A stretch of DNA of 64,000 nt, from NCBI GenBank assembly GCA_947095585.1, contig OX352761.1:106668390-106732389 (forward strand). The letters run 5' to 3'. Below the pieces are notes generated by a model. It ran no database searches and was not told the origin of the DNA. It saw only the letters and a program-made list of their open reading frames with translations. Origin of the DNA: Nephrocerus scutellatus. Its lineage: Eukaryota; Arthropoda; Insecta; Diptera; Pipunculidae. Every line of letters begins with the position of its first letter. Within the stretch, counting starts at the first letter, position 1. The translations under genes and the position numbers were made by a program. Below are positions 1 through 13,100 of this stretch, in pieces.

Positions 1-240
1 TAAGGCGCGACGTGTGTGGGCGTACATTGTCCTGATGAAACAAAACTTTTTTTCTCAATATTTCTAAACGAGTTATCAGTGATTCCCATTAAAAGCGACG
101 CGCAAAATAGTAGTATTCCAAGTTAATTGTTTGACCCTTGACATGGTGATTCCGTGTGCGGTCCAAAAAAATGTTGGTATTGCCTTATCCGACTATAGTT
201 TAACCTTCTCTTAGACGCTTGTGATCTAGACCTTCTCCAC
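1..240 (-). mobile_element. mariner transposase remnant, cut by window edge
   Basis: The minus strand reads PTFFWTAHGI near 150-185 and, in another frame near 5-40, FHQDNVRPHTSRL. These are the region before and around the second catalytic Asp of mariner transposases. The frame is broken between them by indels and stops. The same family recurs at 38846-39059. Confidence 0.75.
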
Positions 241-999
241 TCTTTTTTGATTGAACATCGAACTCAAATGTAAAAAGTGTTAAACCAATGTCTGTCATAT
301 CATCATATTTGGCTCTGCAACCGTGGTCCACCAATGCCCATCAGTCGTCGTCACAAATCCGATTAAAAAATCTTACTTATAAAATAGTACTACCAATGTT
401 ATCTAGTCCAGTGGATTTTTGCCATCTGGAAGCAAGCAAGCAGTTGGCTGCAAAATCCACCTCAAGATGATTTGCAGCAGTTTCTTCTTAGAGCTGAAAG
501 CTGGAATGTCCTGATAAATGAGAAACGAGACAGCATTTTTAATTCGAATGACACAAATGACCAAAAATGTTTACTACCTTTGGGACATTCTAGTATTCAA
601 TGTCTCAGTTTTCGGTCACGGGGGAATTTCAATCAACGCAAGCAGGCAATACAATCATTTCTGCCTCATTTACATTTTTTTTCGGTTTTCCTTAGTAGAA
701 TGTGCTTTATGGAACCGAAAGAATACCTCTCTTATCATACCAGCTTAAATAGGTACTTGTTTTGATGTTTTTTGATCGTATCAGCGGCAGCATCCACATC
801 GCTAATGCAACATATAGAACAACATCGACCAGATAACACTCCCAAACTATCGGTACCAATTGGCTTTCTCGCATTGTTATACTTCTCTCCTGGGAGTGGT
901 TTTTTCTGAGTGGTTTAACAACTAAAAGTTAGCCGCAATACACAATGGTCGGATATGCCCAGAACCGATAATACACTGATGATGTATTTATTGTGTTAG
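241..999. other. No recognised feature
   Basis: Several short open frames overlap here (288-470, 472-765), but none has a recognisable domain, splice context or repeat match. It may be unrecognisable 5' sequence of the LINE that starts near 1000. Confidence 0.4.
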
Positions 1000-2940
1000 G
1001 AGTCCTGAGAGTTAATGTAATGTCGGGTTTTCTTGTAGTTCATGGCTAGTGAATTGCTTTAGAAGTTGCTTACGACTTAACTATATTCCCTCGAGTTGGA
1101 AAAAAGTACGAGTAGTGTTTATCCCCAAAGCAGGCAGAAGAGGTCATGAAGGTTCATAAATCTGCCAAAGATATTAGACCAGTCTATTATCGTTTTTGAT
1201 TAATAGAACGGAACGAATTTTAGACTACATCAGATTAAGTTTCAAAGATACGATGGTATCTAAATACCAACATGCTACATGGTCTACGGAGACGGTCCTC
1301 CATGATTAAGCACTCCCTTAATTATATCCAATACACTGTTGCAGCCTTCCTCGACATAGAAGTAGCTTTCAACAATGTCCACATTCATTAAAGCAATTGG
1401 TTATCTCCATACTAGGAAGCAGGGAAATGTTAATCTGGGCAGCAGTTATATTACCAAGTCAACAGAAGCACTGCCCAAGGAGTGATAATATCGCCCTTAT
1501 TGTAGCTGATGGCTATAAACAAGGATACTTGAAACCGTTGTGTATGCAGTCGACGTGGTAATACTTGTGTCAGGACAGTACCCTTCTGTAATTAGTGAAG
1601 TCATGGAGTATGTTTTAAGCAGTGTTGGTTAGCTCCTGGGCAACGAGCTGTGGTCTAGGAGTTACCTCTATTTGAAGTTCAAGTTCAATGATAATAGACT
1701 TACATTTACCTCAGATGCTTAATATCTCGGTGATATGAAAGGAAGTTCCATACATAATTTAGGGATAAGAAAGCATGTTTGTTGTTTTAGCGCTAGTCTA
1801 GTGGCCGGCGATTAACAAGAAGTACAATGCCAGCAAGCTAGGTAGAATACAAAGATCAGTAACTGTTGGTATAAATGGTCCTGTCCTACCGATGCTCTCA
1901 ACATAATTCTACACTTATTACCTCCCGACCTATTTATTAAATACGTTGCGACGTGCAATGCATTCCGTCTCAAAGAAGCTGGGTGGTTTGTTGCCAAACC
2001 ATATGAACAGCGCAATATACTGCAGTTTTTACCAAAGGATATAATACGATCCCCAACTTATTACTGCACTCCTTAATTTAACTTCAGTGACAGCTTTGCC
2101 GTAGAGTTTCCGATGAAACGGTCTAAAGGACTAGGGAGTATTGGAGTTTTTTGACGCAACTATATTCACCGACGGATCCAAAATTCCAAATGGAGTCGGC
2201 GCTGGAGTCTTCTAAGAAAAACTTTATCTTTCAAGGTCCTACAAGTTGCCAGAGTCTGCTACCATCTTTCAGGCAGAGATCCTAGCGATGCCTAGTGAGG
2301 CATGCAGGGCACTTGCTAACAGTACCGCTATAACTAGTAGTGTTGGCATATGCGTAGATAGCCAGTCTGCAATTAAAGCCATCATTCCGACTAGCAACAA
2401 CTCGAAAACTCGTCAGGCAGTGCCAAGCTGAATTGGCTTCGTTAAGCCAAAGCATAGACATAACAATAGTGTTGGTACCGAGGCACAGCGACATTGACGA
2501 CAATGAGAAAGCTGACTACCTGAATAGAGTCTGCTGTCCATGAGCTCTTTCAGGGAACGTGTTCTCACCCTCCATACCACCAAGGCTAAATTAAGATAGA
2601 ATGACATGACCAACGAGGGCGATGTGTGCATCCTACAATAAAAATAATCTCTAGATACCGGAAAGATATTTCCAGTCGTTGCTATAACCACTGGCCATTG
2701 ACGGGTGGGCAGCCACGCAGCCAAACTGGGAATTTTTCATAATATATTTTGCAGAAGTTGCAGAAGTGAAAGAAACTCTCATTCACTTTATCTGCAAATG
2801 TCAAGCACTGACGGGCTTGCGAATCTACAATTGAGAAAACCTTTCTTTATCGACGTGTGGGAGCTTTCGGAGTGCCAAATCACCGATCTGATCTCGTGCC
2901 TGAATGCTACAGGTTGGTTAGAATAACCATTTCCAGAAAC
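1000..2940 (+). mobile_element. Decayed RNase H-bearing LINE (I/LOA/R1-like)
   Basis: Frames must be shifted repeatedly to read it. The RT domain runs from about 1150 to 1640: YTVAAFLDIEVAFNN (motif A) near 1330, then an AQGV motif B near 1470, then YAVD in place of YADD near 1535. The connection region follows at 1800-2070 (LPPDLFIKYVATCNAFRLKE). RNase H begins at 2160 (FTDGSK) and includes DSQSAIKAI and a VPRHSDIDDNEKAD box near 2475. The C-terminal Cys region with C-K-C-Q-A-L-T is near 2790. Numerous stops show it is dead. Clade is approximate. Confidence 0.85.
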
Positions 2941-3319
2941 CTATATCGTTATAAAGTCTCCCGATGTCTGTATTTATAAAACGACGCACTCAAGCGCTAT
3001 TTGAGGCTCTCGCTATAATGCCTTAGATGGCACCTCCCTACTTACGTATTCAGAGGATCAGTATAGTAATGGATGAGGTTGCGAACGAAAAAACGAGAAA
3101 CATGCAGAGGACCAACAACTTTATAGGTTCTTCTAATCCCAGATTATCACCATATGTGTGTGTGTCATTTTGCTTGCACTGCACTTTTCTTCTAATTATT
3201 TAGATATTGGATCTTCCAATTTAGGAACTAACCAATATGTAGTAGAATCTTAAGTCTAAATAAATTACAATTTCATGTAGTTGGAGCTAAACATTGTGAT
3301 CGGTGAAATTTAAACAATT
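2941..3319. other. Probable LINE 3' tail, otherwise nothing recognised
   Basis: This stretch lies between two opposed LINE remnants. There is no open frame of note. It could be 3' untranslated sequence of the upstream LINE. Confidence 0.3.
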
Positions 3320-4730
3320 ATACTTTTAAATCTCTTCAGCCTCTGCGGTTCACGCTGATGTAGAAGTTCATTAATAAGGATGACAGTTAAGTTTTAGGGT
3401 ATACTTCAGTTTCTCAATGTTGATTTCTTCTGTGATAGTCGGGATACACAGGTCTCTATGCAGCAGGGAGTTTCTAAAGTACCATGGTGCACCCGTGATT
3501 GTTCATAGGAATCTGCACTGCAACCGTTGCAGGAGAAGGAGAAAGAAACTTGCCCCAGAGCTGGATGCTACATCTGTACTTTGAGGAATTAATTTGTTGT
3601 TGAGAATGATAGGTGGGCAGTCCTCTTGCCTGAGGGCAAAAGTTATGAGTGTGCTTTTCGTCTCGTTCTCTTTAATTCTCCAAGTGGTTAACCAGAGTTC
3701 GAGTCGCTTTATAAAGTTATTTATGTTATGAAAAGATGATTTGGATGCGCTGTGGGTGCTTAGTATAGCAGTGTCGTCCGCAAAGGTGGACAGGTTGTTG
3801 TCAATCGGAAGGTCTGATGTAAATAATATGTATAGGAGTGGGACAAGGACACTTACTTAGGTGACACCCACTCTTATGCAGTGGTCTTTTGATATAAAGG
3901 AATTGTAATTTATCTTGAAGTGGCGGTTTAGAAGTTAAGATATAAAGATTTTGTGTCAAAAGTTTATTTCTTTTATGGATGAGGCCATGTTGCCAAACTT
4001 TGTCGAACGCTTGTGCAACATCAAGAACCACATCCGTGCAGTAGTGTCTAGTATGGTAGGCCCTTCTAGCCTCATCTACTACCCTGTGAAACCGTTTGAT
4101 TGTGCCATGCTTAGCTCTGAATCCGAGCTGGTGTTTAGGTATTATTCTTTCCTTTTCCAAGAATGAAGTTATTTTCTCGAGTAGTAGTTTCTCGAAGACT
4201 TTCGATAGTTAAAGTAAAATAAACTTATTGGTCGATAAGACGATACAAGGGTATCATGATTATCTTCGACGCCTTCCAAGGTTTGTGTTAGTGGCTTAAA
4301 ACAAAAATTATGTGCTGAATTGCTACATCTGGGAGTTCAATTAACATTTTCCCTGTAATTAGGTCGTAACTTGGTGACTTCTTGACATTTATTCCAGATT
4401 TATAACATGGGACACGTCCTGCTTCTCGAAAAATACATATGCGAGAGTCTCATTGCAACTTTTTTGATGCAAACATTCATAGGACTTGGCGTAGATTTGG
4501 CGTAAACACTTTACATAGATGCTCTAGAATGTTTTTCCTTTTTCCTCGTCGGTTCTTGCAAAGTTTCCATTTGGTAGTCTGATTGCTCTTTTGAAGAGAT
4601 GGTTTTCTTTGTGGCTTTCCAAAGTGAGTGGTGGTTGATTGCATTTGGTGAGAGGTCTTCGAGATATTTTCTTAGGCTCCAAGTTATATTACAAACTTGT
4701 ATTGAATTTGCAATAAGTTGTTGGTCATTT
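3320..4730 (-). mobile_element. Decayed Jockey-like LINE reverse transcriptase
   Basis: Reading from 4730 downward, the element gives an N-terminal RT part (near 4560), then LGFRAKHGTIKRFHRVVDE and VVLDVAQAFDKVW (motif A, 4040-4110). After frame changes come a G-V-x-x-S motif B (near 3860) and TFADDTAILSTHS (near 3765). The FADD box is intact. The thumb region follows to about 3400. Stops and frameshifts occur throughout. The F-L-D-V-A-Q-A-F-D-K-V-W wording is typical of the Jockey clade. Confidence 0.85.
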
Positions 4731-6916
4731 AAAGTTTAAAGCAAAGAATTTTAGCTCATTGGAAACGAAACACCATGTTTAGCTCGTTAATTCTATGAAT
4801 CCATATAGACCCGTAAATATCCTACTTTAAATGTTCTTGATTTTTCTGAAATTCGTTTAATTTAAATTGATATTCACTATAACATTAGAATGTTTTATTT
4901 TATCATCAACATCAATAACAAAATGGTAATAAAACTGAGTCTTTTCAGGAATTTTAGATTCTCCATTCAATAGCCGTTCCAATATTTCAAAATTTACTAT
5001 TTATTTACTTCAAAGAAGACTATATATTCTTGACTTTATATTTAATTCGTATTTGTTGTAAAAAATATTGTACAAAATCAATAATTACCGTTGAGCGTTA
5101 CAACTTACAAGTTATATATTATATAATTCCAACATAAAAACATCCTTCTAATATGTAATACAAAAAAAATAGTGTACTAGTAGTAGACAATACAGAAAGG
5201 CACATACTTGGCATCAGTGTGTAAAATGGTGATGGATGCTAAAACAAAACAAATTCTAATACTAAAAACTTAGTACTTACTAAATACTAGAGACACTCAA
5301 GACACATTTGGACGGAAATGTTGCATTGCCAACTTGTTATTAATGAGAGATAAAACTCGAAGGTAGAAAAGGGGATGAAGAAAAAACTCTTAATTAAAGA
5401 ATCGGGCATAACCAAGAGACAAGATCAAAGCTGTACGCACTGTACGGTGGATGGAAGACATATCGAATCTATCTACCAGCCTGCCAGCCGTTTTTTTTAA
5501 CTATGCTAGTCATGGATTGGAATAAAATAAAAAGGATATGCGCGCCGGCCAGCAGTCCTTTGATCGGTCTGCCTGCCTGACTAACGGTTGGCTACAGATA
5601 GGGTTCCCTACCGAGACCAAGTTGCTCTCTGACAGACTGGCGTCATGAAAAATGTGTGAAAATTTTTAAAGGACAGAAAAACGACTACCTTCCAATTCAA
5701 CCCGCTGGACCAAAGGAATTCCATTGAAATAAAACTGAATTAATCAAAGTTACAAAAAAAAAAGTTCGACGCGTAAGGAAAAAAATCATCGGAATCGAGT
5801 TTTTTTCTTAAACGAAAAATACCACAACTGCAACTAGTTTGATCAGCATTACTCGACTTTTTCCGAAAAAGTTCTCAGGGTAAGAAGATTGGTAATAAAA
5901 ATTCAAAAGCAGAGAAAAAATACAAATTCAGACAATAAAAAAGTGCCGGGTTTTTATATTACAAATACAAGCTCACGACAGCATCGTTGAATTAATGTAT
6001 TATTTTTTTTTCTTGTGTACTGGTGGTCATCGCCGTTTCCCTTGCATCTATATGCAATAGGAAGAAAAAAGGGGTGCCACACACGGCCTGAGCGCTCTGG
6101 GAAGTAATATTGCCAGCTAGATGATGATCTTGGGGAAATCAAAAAACTATAACTATGAAGACGACACAAAAATGTTCTACCTTATAAGAATAAATGTACA
6201 CACAGTATGGCTAAGGGTGGTGGTGTGATTGTGACTGACCATCATCGTCATCTCATTCTATTCCTTCGGTCTCGCCGTAAACAGATAATGATGATGAGGA
6301 TTGTCTCTTTGCTGTGCTGCCACCACCACCCGGACAACCACTCCATTCACATTCCTTTGTTAAATTTGAATGTTAACAGGTTTCGTCGAGCGAGATCTTC
6401 TTCGCGGTGGCTTTAAGTTGTTGTTGGTCCAGCTGTTACTGCACATTAATATTGCGAGTTTGATTATAAAATTAGAAAAGTGTATTTTCTTGTGTGTGAG
6501 CTGTGTGCTGTTGTTTTCCTTTTTTTTTTTCAATTTTTACTTCGTAATTCGAGATCATAGGCGGTTTTCGGAATTTTCTAAATGACAAATAATAACCAAG
6601 ATTCATTGTAATAGATTATGTCTGTACAACTTAATCGCCCTGGATAAATGATGATGATGCCCGTCCATTTAATTTGGTGTTTGAGTTTTTTTCTTCAACA
6701 TTGTGTCTTAGGGTTGTGGTATTGTTATATATATTGTGTGTGTGTGTGTGTGTGTGTGTTTGAGTTATGCACGAACAAACAAAACAATTCTCTTAGGTGC
6801 TAAATTATTGTTAAACGTGGACGGATAAAGTTCCAAAAAAATATGCTTCGGTTTACGAGTTTCCGATTCTTTAAATGTAGACGGACGACGCGCGATTACC
6901 TAATGTCTAGAAATGC
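4731..6916. other. Intergenic DNA holding the 3' end of the Cache/EGF gene
   Basis: No coding potential was recognised. The part just below 6917 should be 3' UTR of the minus-strand gene, but no unambiguous AATAAA was found. A (TG)n microsatellite lies at 6733-6760. Open frames at 5954-6169 and 6207-6585 look like chance. Confidence 0.5.
6733..6760. repeat. (TG)n microsatellite
   Basis: About thirteen TG dinucleotides run in a row in the probable 3' UTR of the gene. Confidence 0.9.
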
Positions 6917-7183
6917 TCATCTAAACTTATAAACTAGCAGTAATATCATCCCTAGCAGGGATAATATCAACGATGCGGCAGCTTGTAGTCCCGAGGCACC
7001 AGCCAGGCGGCATTTGAACATATCGTAACGCGTCTCTTTGTCGACAACAATATTCTGATACTCCGCTTCGACTAATTGACCATCGTAATAAGTGATAAGA
7101 TCCTCGAATGGATATTCGTAGCCTTGTAGGCATTCACACTTGTAGCCGCCGGTGTCGTAGCCACGACCCAACAACGGAACACA
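6917..7183 (-). CDS. Exon 7: rest of second EGF-like domain, membrane or GPI segment, stop (residues 720-807)
   Basis: The acceptor CCTTTGCAG ends at 7184 and the stop TGA is at 6919-6917. The exon begins CVPLLGRGYDTGGYKCEC, parallel to the core of exon 2. It then runs through FKCRLAGASG into the hydrophobic C-terminus. Small residues (GASG) before the hydrophobic tail would suit a GPI site. A short basic tail (YKFR) would equally suit a single-pass anchor. Confidence 0.92.
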   Translation of the reverse strand, partial: CVPLLGRGYDTGGYKCECLQGYEYPFEDLITYYDGQLVEAEYQNIVVDKETRYDMFKCRLAGASGLQAAASLILSLLGMILLLVYKFR

Positions 7184-10100
7184 CTGCAAAGGTTTAAGAA
7201 ATATTAGAAAATCAACATTGAAAGCAAAAGTTAGTCCACACTTTGTTGGCGCCACTTACGTATGATGATTTCTCATCGCATTTGTGAGTGTTCTTGAATG
7301 CGTTCGGTTCATAATACCAGTCCGGACATTGATTGATATCCAATTGCAGCATATCCATTGAAACGGCGACAACACCCCTTTGGAGATGAAATATTCAATG
7401 TAAAATTTAAAAAATCTTATGCGAAATACTAGACATGAGTTGATTAATTGTTAGGAAAAAATTAAAAATAATAGTATACCACAATCGAGAAGGAGTTCTT
7501 AAAAATAAATAAGTTATATACTCGTAATATATTTATGAACAATCATGAAACAGATCTTTCAAGTATTATTCTATTCAGTGGCAAGTAGTGTGTTATACGA
7601 AAAGTTTTAAATTTGTTGTTTCCTTCATTCATTTTACGCTTTATTGGCAGTAAGTTTTACAGTCAAGTAACCTAAACAAAATTCAGAGAGTTGGCAGCAA
7701 TTCTTAGCTTTTCAGGCAGTGTCATGACGAACTGGCTTTTATAAACCAAAGCATAGACTTAACCCAAATTTGATTTCGTGGGCACATCGATATTGACGAC
7801 AGTGAGAAAGCAAACGTACTGGCGAAGAAGGGCATCACACTGGACATGGACTATACTGGGAAAGTCTACTGTCCTTTGAGCTCCGTCAGAGAACGTGTTC
7901 TCACCTCGTAGTTAAAGTGGAATGATTGACCAACTGCACCACATCAAGAGCGATGTGGCCTTCCAATAATAAAATTTAATCTACCGAGCTCTGATCTCAA
8001 GATCACGGAAAGATATTTCCAGAGTGGTTGCCATCACCAGGGGCCATTCGCCGGTGGGGAGACACGCAGCTAAAATGGGAATATTCATAACACCTTTCGC
8101 AGGAGTGGGTTAGATGAACCAATTAGAGCATTGTATTAAGCGTAGGAGACTGCCAATGTCAATGTTAGTGATATCATTAGTGCCATTGTAGATGAAAGCT
8201 CCAATATGGAGTTTGCGCTTTTGGGAGAGGGCTGGACAAGTACAGAGAAGATGGAAGATGGTCTCCTCCTCCTCCTCATCCATGCAGCTTCTGCAGACAT
8301 TATTCGAGAAGACTCCAAGTCTTGCTGGGTGCCAGCCTATGAGACAGTGTCCAGTGATGACACCTAAAATAGCACCTATGTGCGATCTTTTTTGAGAGAT
8401 CAAACACTTGGAGCGTTTCGGATCCAGCTTGTGCCAGATCTGCATTGTCGCTATGTATTTTTAGATTAGCATCCCGCTTTAACAAGAGTTTGCATATAGC
8501 GATTTGTATGCCTATTGAACCATATTCAGGTAAGAAGGGTAGTGTAGTTGCTTGCTCGTCAGCCATACAGTTACCCGGAATGTCTCTGTAACCCGGCACC
8601 CAACACAGGCGCAATCTCCACGAGAGTTAAGGGCTAGAATTGAATTGGTGCAGACTGATTCCAGGGATTTCAGTGCAGCTTGGCTATCCGAGAATATACG
8701 GATATCCTTAGCGGATATTACGTTTCTCTTCAGCAAAGACTAGGCTTCACTGATCGCCATAATTTCAGCCCGGAAAACACTACAGTGATTAGGAAGACGG
8801 AAAGAGATGCTAAGACTTAGCTTTTTTGAGAAAACATCTCCGACGACTCCGTTATCAGTTTTTGACCCGTGTAAAAATGAATGTGTTTATTTTCCAAGGT
8901 AAGTCACAGAATGATCTGGAGGGGAAGGTGACCTGGAAGTTTTTGTTGAAATGGAGTTGCGTAATGGTTAGTCCATGTTGTCTAGGATCCTGACTTAATT
9001 CAGGATAGAGGAGTAACCGATTTCATTTCTAGTCCACTGGGAGATAGCCTTAAGGCAAACAGCCGAACTAGCAGCTACATGCCTGCTGTAAATGTCGAGT
9101 GGTGTAAGGACGAACAGAATGTCCAATGCGGCGGAGGGGGTTGTACAAAGTGCTCCGTGCATGCATAGACTAGCGAGAATATACGGATATCCTTAGCGGA
9201 TATTACGTTTCTCTTCAGCAAAGACTAGGCTTCACTGATCGCCATAATTTCAGCCCGGAAAACACTACAGTGATTTGGAAGACGGAAAGAGAGGCTAAGA
9301 CTTAGCTTTTTTGAGAAAAAATCTCCGACGACTCCGTTATCAGTTTTTGACCCGTGTAAAAATGAATGTGTTCATTTTCCAAGGTAAGTCCCAGAATGAT
9401 CTGGAGGGGAAGGTGATCTGGAAGTTTTTGTTGAAATGGAGTTGCGTAATGGTTAGTCCATGTTGTCTAGGATCCTGACTTAATTCAGGATAGAGGAGTA
9501 ACCGATTTCATTTCTAGTCCACTGGGAGATAGCCTTAAGGCGAACAGCCGAACTAGCAGCTACATGCCTGCTGTAAATGTCGAGTGGTGTAAGGACGAAC
9601 AGAATGTCCAATGCGGCGGAGGGGGATGTACAAAGTGCTCCGTGCATGCATAGACTAGCTTAGTTTTTCAAGTTTTACTTTCTTATTTAACAGACAGTCC
9701 ATCATACAGTCACACCGTAAAGAAGTGTAAGTCTTACTACCGCTGTATATAGTCAATGGGTTATATGGGTTTGAAGACCCCCATCTGCTACCGATGGCTT
9801 TTTGCATAAGAAGAGTGCCACTGTGGCTTTACGAACTCTTTCTTGTATGTTAGGTTTCCTGCTTTCTGTCCAAAATAAGACCCAAATACTTGGCTCTATC
9901 AGAGTATGTGAAACATATACCTTTTATAGAAGGAGGGTTAATAAGTGGAAATTTATATTTCCTGGTGAATAGGACAAGCTCAGTTTTGTGAGGATTTACC
10001 CCTAAACCACAGCGATCTGCCCAGCAAGTTAGCTTGTTAAGAGCACTTACATGAGTAGCTGGGATGTGAATGAAAGACAAAAACTATCATTCATTATTTT

Positions 10101-13100
10101 GGGCGTCCAAATACGCAAATTGGGTTATCCTCCTTCTTTGCATTCGCATTCGCTAAGACGCCGAAAAGTACCACTACACCTAACTACCTGACAAGGGTGG
10201 TTAATCCAATATCATATAAACTTTTTATAAGGTTCTCGAAGAACATCGACTTATCACTGCTTTGAGAAACTCAAAACATGGTCACCATATATTTTACAGG
10301 ACGTTAGGTTAACTCTAATTGTTGTGATCTGGGCTTTTAAAAGTTTCGGATCTGTACGAAGACTGTCAATAGAAGAGTCCTGGTTCTTGTATGTAAAAAA
10401 GGCTGACTTGTGACTTGAGGATTCGACTATGAAAGTAGAGGTGGCGACAACGCGCTATCTGGTAGCGTGAAGCATTCGCAATTTAACCATTTTTTCGAAG
10501 AGTTTACTGAAAGTATGAAGCAGAGATATAGGACTATATTTTCAAGACAACTTTCCAATTATCATTTTTGTGTAAGGGAATAACTTCTGCACATTTCATA
10601 AGCTTTGGAAATTTTCCGTTAACAATGGTTAAATTAAAAAGATAGCACAAGACATCTAAGACATACCATACTATACTTTTTAGGAGGTTATTAAAAAATT
10701 CAATCACTGGAGCAGGAGGTTTTACTTTTTATGCTCAAAATCTGCTTGTAAATCTCGTCAGAGGTAATTGAAACTATTCGCCTTATATCTATCTTCCAAG
10801 AAACAATACGTGATTTACCTATTTTTTTGAAGATGAAAGTAGGAAGCAGATATAGATATAAGTCTATAGTTTGAGACAACTTTCCCATTACCTTTTTGTG
10901 TAAGGGAACAACACATTTCATAGACTTTGGAACTTTTCCGTTAGCAATGCCTATTAAAAAATACAGTCACTGTAGCAGGAGTTTTTGCTTTGTACGCTCA
11001 ATATCTGCTTGTAAATCTCATCAGGGGTAATTGAAACAAAGACGAAACTATTCGCCTGAAGTCATTCTTCAAAAATACGTGCAGAGAGGCTGCAATTGCG
11101 GGATCATTGGTCTTAATTTAAGGGAAATATTCACAAAGTAAATATTGAATCGATTTTCTATTCTGCATGGATTAGTAAAACGACAATCAACGTCCATCTT
11201 AGATAGATGTGCCAATATTAACTCATTGGTAAGAGCAGGATCCATCTTACATCCCTGCCGATATTTGGTTCGCGACAACCGGTTGAGATATGCAATCCGC
11301 AGAGAGCATACACTTGCACCAACTAAAAATCAAGACGGCATCTGACGAACCAAAGAACTTGGTAACACCTGTGTCGGCTGATGTACCAATGTTAGTGCTC
11401 TACCCACCATTTGTCTAGTAAAGCACCAGCCACTACGTAGGTCAAACGCAGCTCGTAACTGGGTCATCAACCAAAAGTTGGTACAGACTCAGCTAGCCTC
11501 CATTGAAGTCAACATGATCTGTAGGCATAAACCAACTCCCGTAGTACCAACGCGACCTTGGTGAGATCTGGCACCAAAGGCTTCAGCTCGTTCAGAATAA
11601 GTGCTTGGGCGAAGTAAAGTTAAAATCACATCGTCCGAAACCTCGAACCCAATCACTTGCCAATAGGATAGCATCTATCGTCGCCCAGGATAGAAAATAT
11701 CTCAGGAAACATCACAGCCCTGCAGTGTACCACCAGGCTTCTAAATACGAAGACAGCGTCTATTCTAGACATTCTAAGTACTAGCAACTTTGCCCTATTT
11801 ATCTTCCGAGTTTACCAACCATCAAAGCCATCTATGAAGTAAGATAACGCGGTCCCATCGGGTATCAATATGACAATGTTTACATCACCTGTAACTATTA
11901 GATTTTTGGATTTATTAGAACACAAAATATTGTAAAAATTTTTAATAAACATTTTCTTACTAGCTACATCCAGTCTATAAACATAAAAGCCGCCACTCCA
12001 CCAGCTGCGTAAGATTGGTTACAATAGCCATAAAGAGTATAGTCTGCTATGTTATAAAATACCAATTCTTCCTCAAATTTCCATATTTCATTCAAAACAA
12101 TAAAGAGGCATATTCTGAAGAGATGCAATATGAGCCATAAAGTTATCAAATACTACGTATATTCTTATTCTGAACATTAATCACATACGATTTAAGTGTA
12201 AAATCCTATTTACATTAACATCATTACTTAGACTCATAGTTTAAGAAGCTGTACTCGAGTTAAAGACATTATTTAAATTAAAGTCGGTAATTTTCCATTA
12301 AAAACATAAACCGATAAAGCCCAATTGCATTTGTAAATGAAACTGGCAAATAAAACAATAAATTAACAAATTTGTCGCAACAAAGACAAGTTTTTTCTGA
12401 AACTTTATCCTAAAAACCACAAAATTGAGTGCGATAAAAACGTAAATTCGCTCGATATGTCGTGGGACATGTTGTGTCGAAAAGTATGACTTTCAGAAAC
12501 CGGATATGCTAAGCAGCGACCCTATAGAATTTCTTCAAATATATCCATGCTACAAATTACCTACAAGAATATTATCCGATATATGTAACTTTATGACATC
12601 GCATTTTTCAACAAAGGTCCGACACAGATCATCACCCCTTTCAACAGAGAATGTGTGCACTACATAGAGGGGTGACCGATGGTTACTGGCTGAGTATACG
12701 CCGCTTTAAATCAACCGACAACGGCTTCGGCACAGAATGACCTTTCACTTAATCAACCAATTTTCCAACATTTAAATCAATTAAAATTACAAGCAATAAC
12801 AAAGGCAGATTAAGAATTATCACTACTCACTTGAATTCCAGTTTAGCTTTGAGACTGTCCCATCCGAAGAACGGCGCCGCATATGTGATCAACCACTTCT
12901 TCACATAGCCATCACAGTCGAATTGCGGTTGCGTCCAGTAACCGTGCTTCAAATTTCCCGCACGGTACGAAATAGGATAGTGTTCGTACTGCTGTAGATA
13001 TTCACCCGTTTCGTTGTGACGGATTTTCATTTTCATGTGAAATGTTTCGAGATCGTCGAAATTGGTCGACCAACGTTGCTTCAGGAATTTAAAGAATTTC

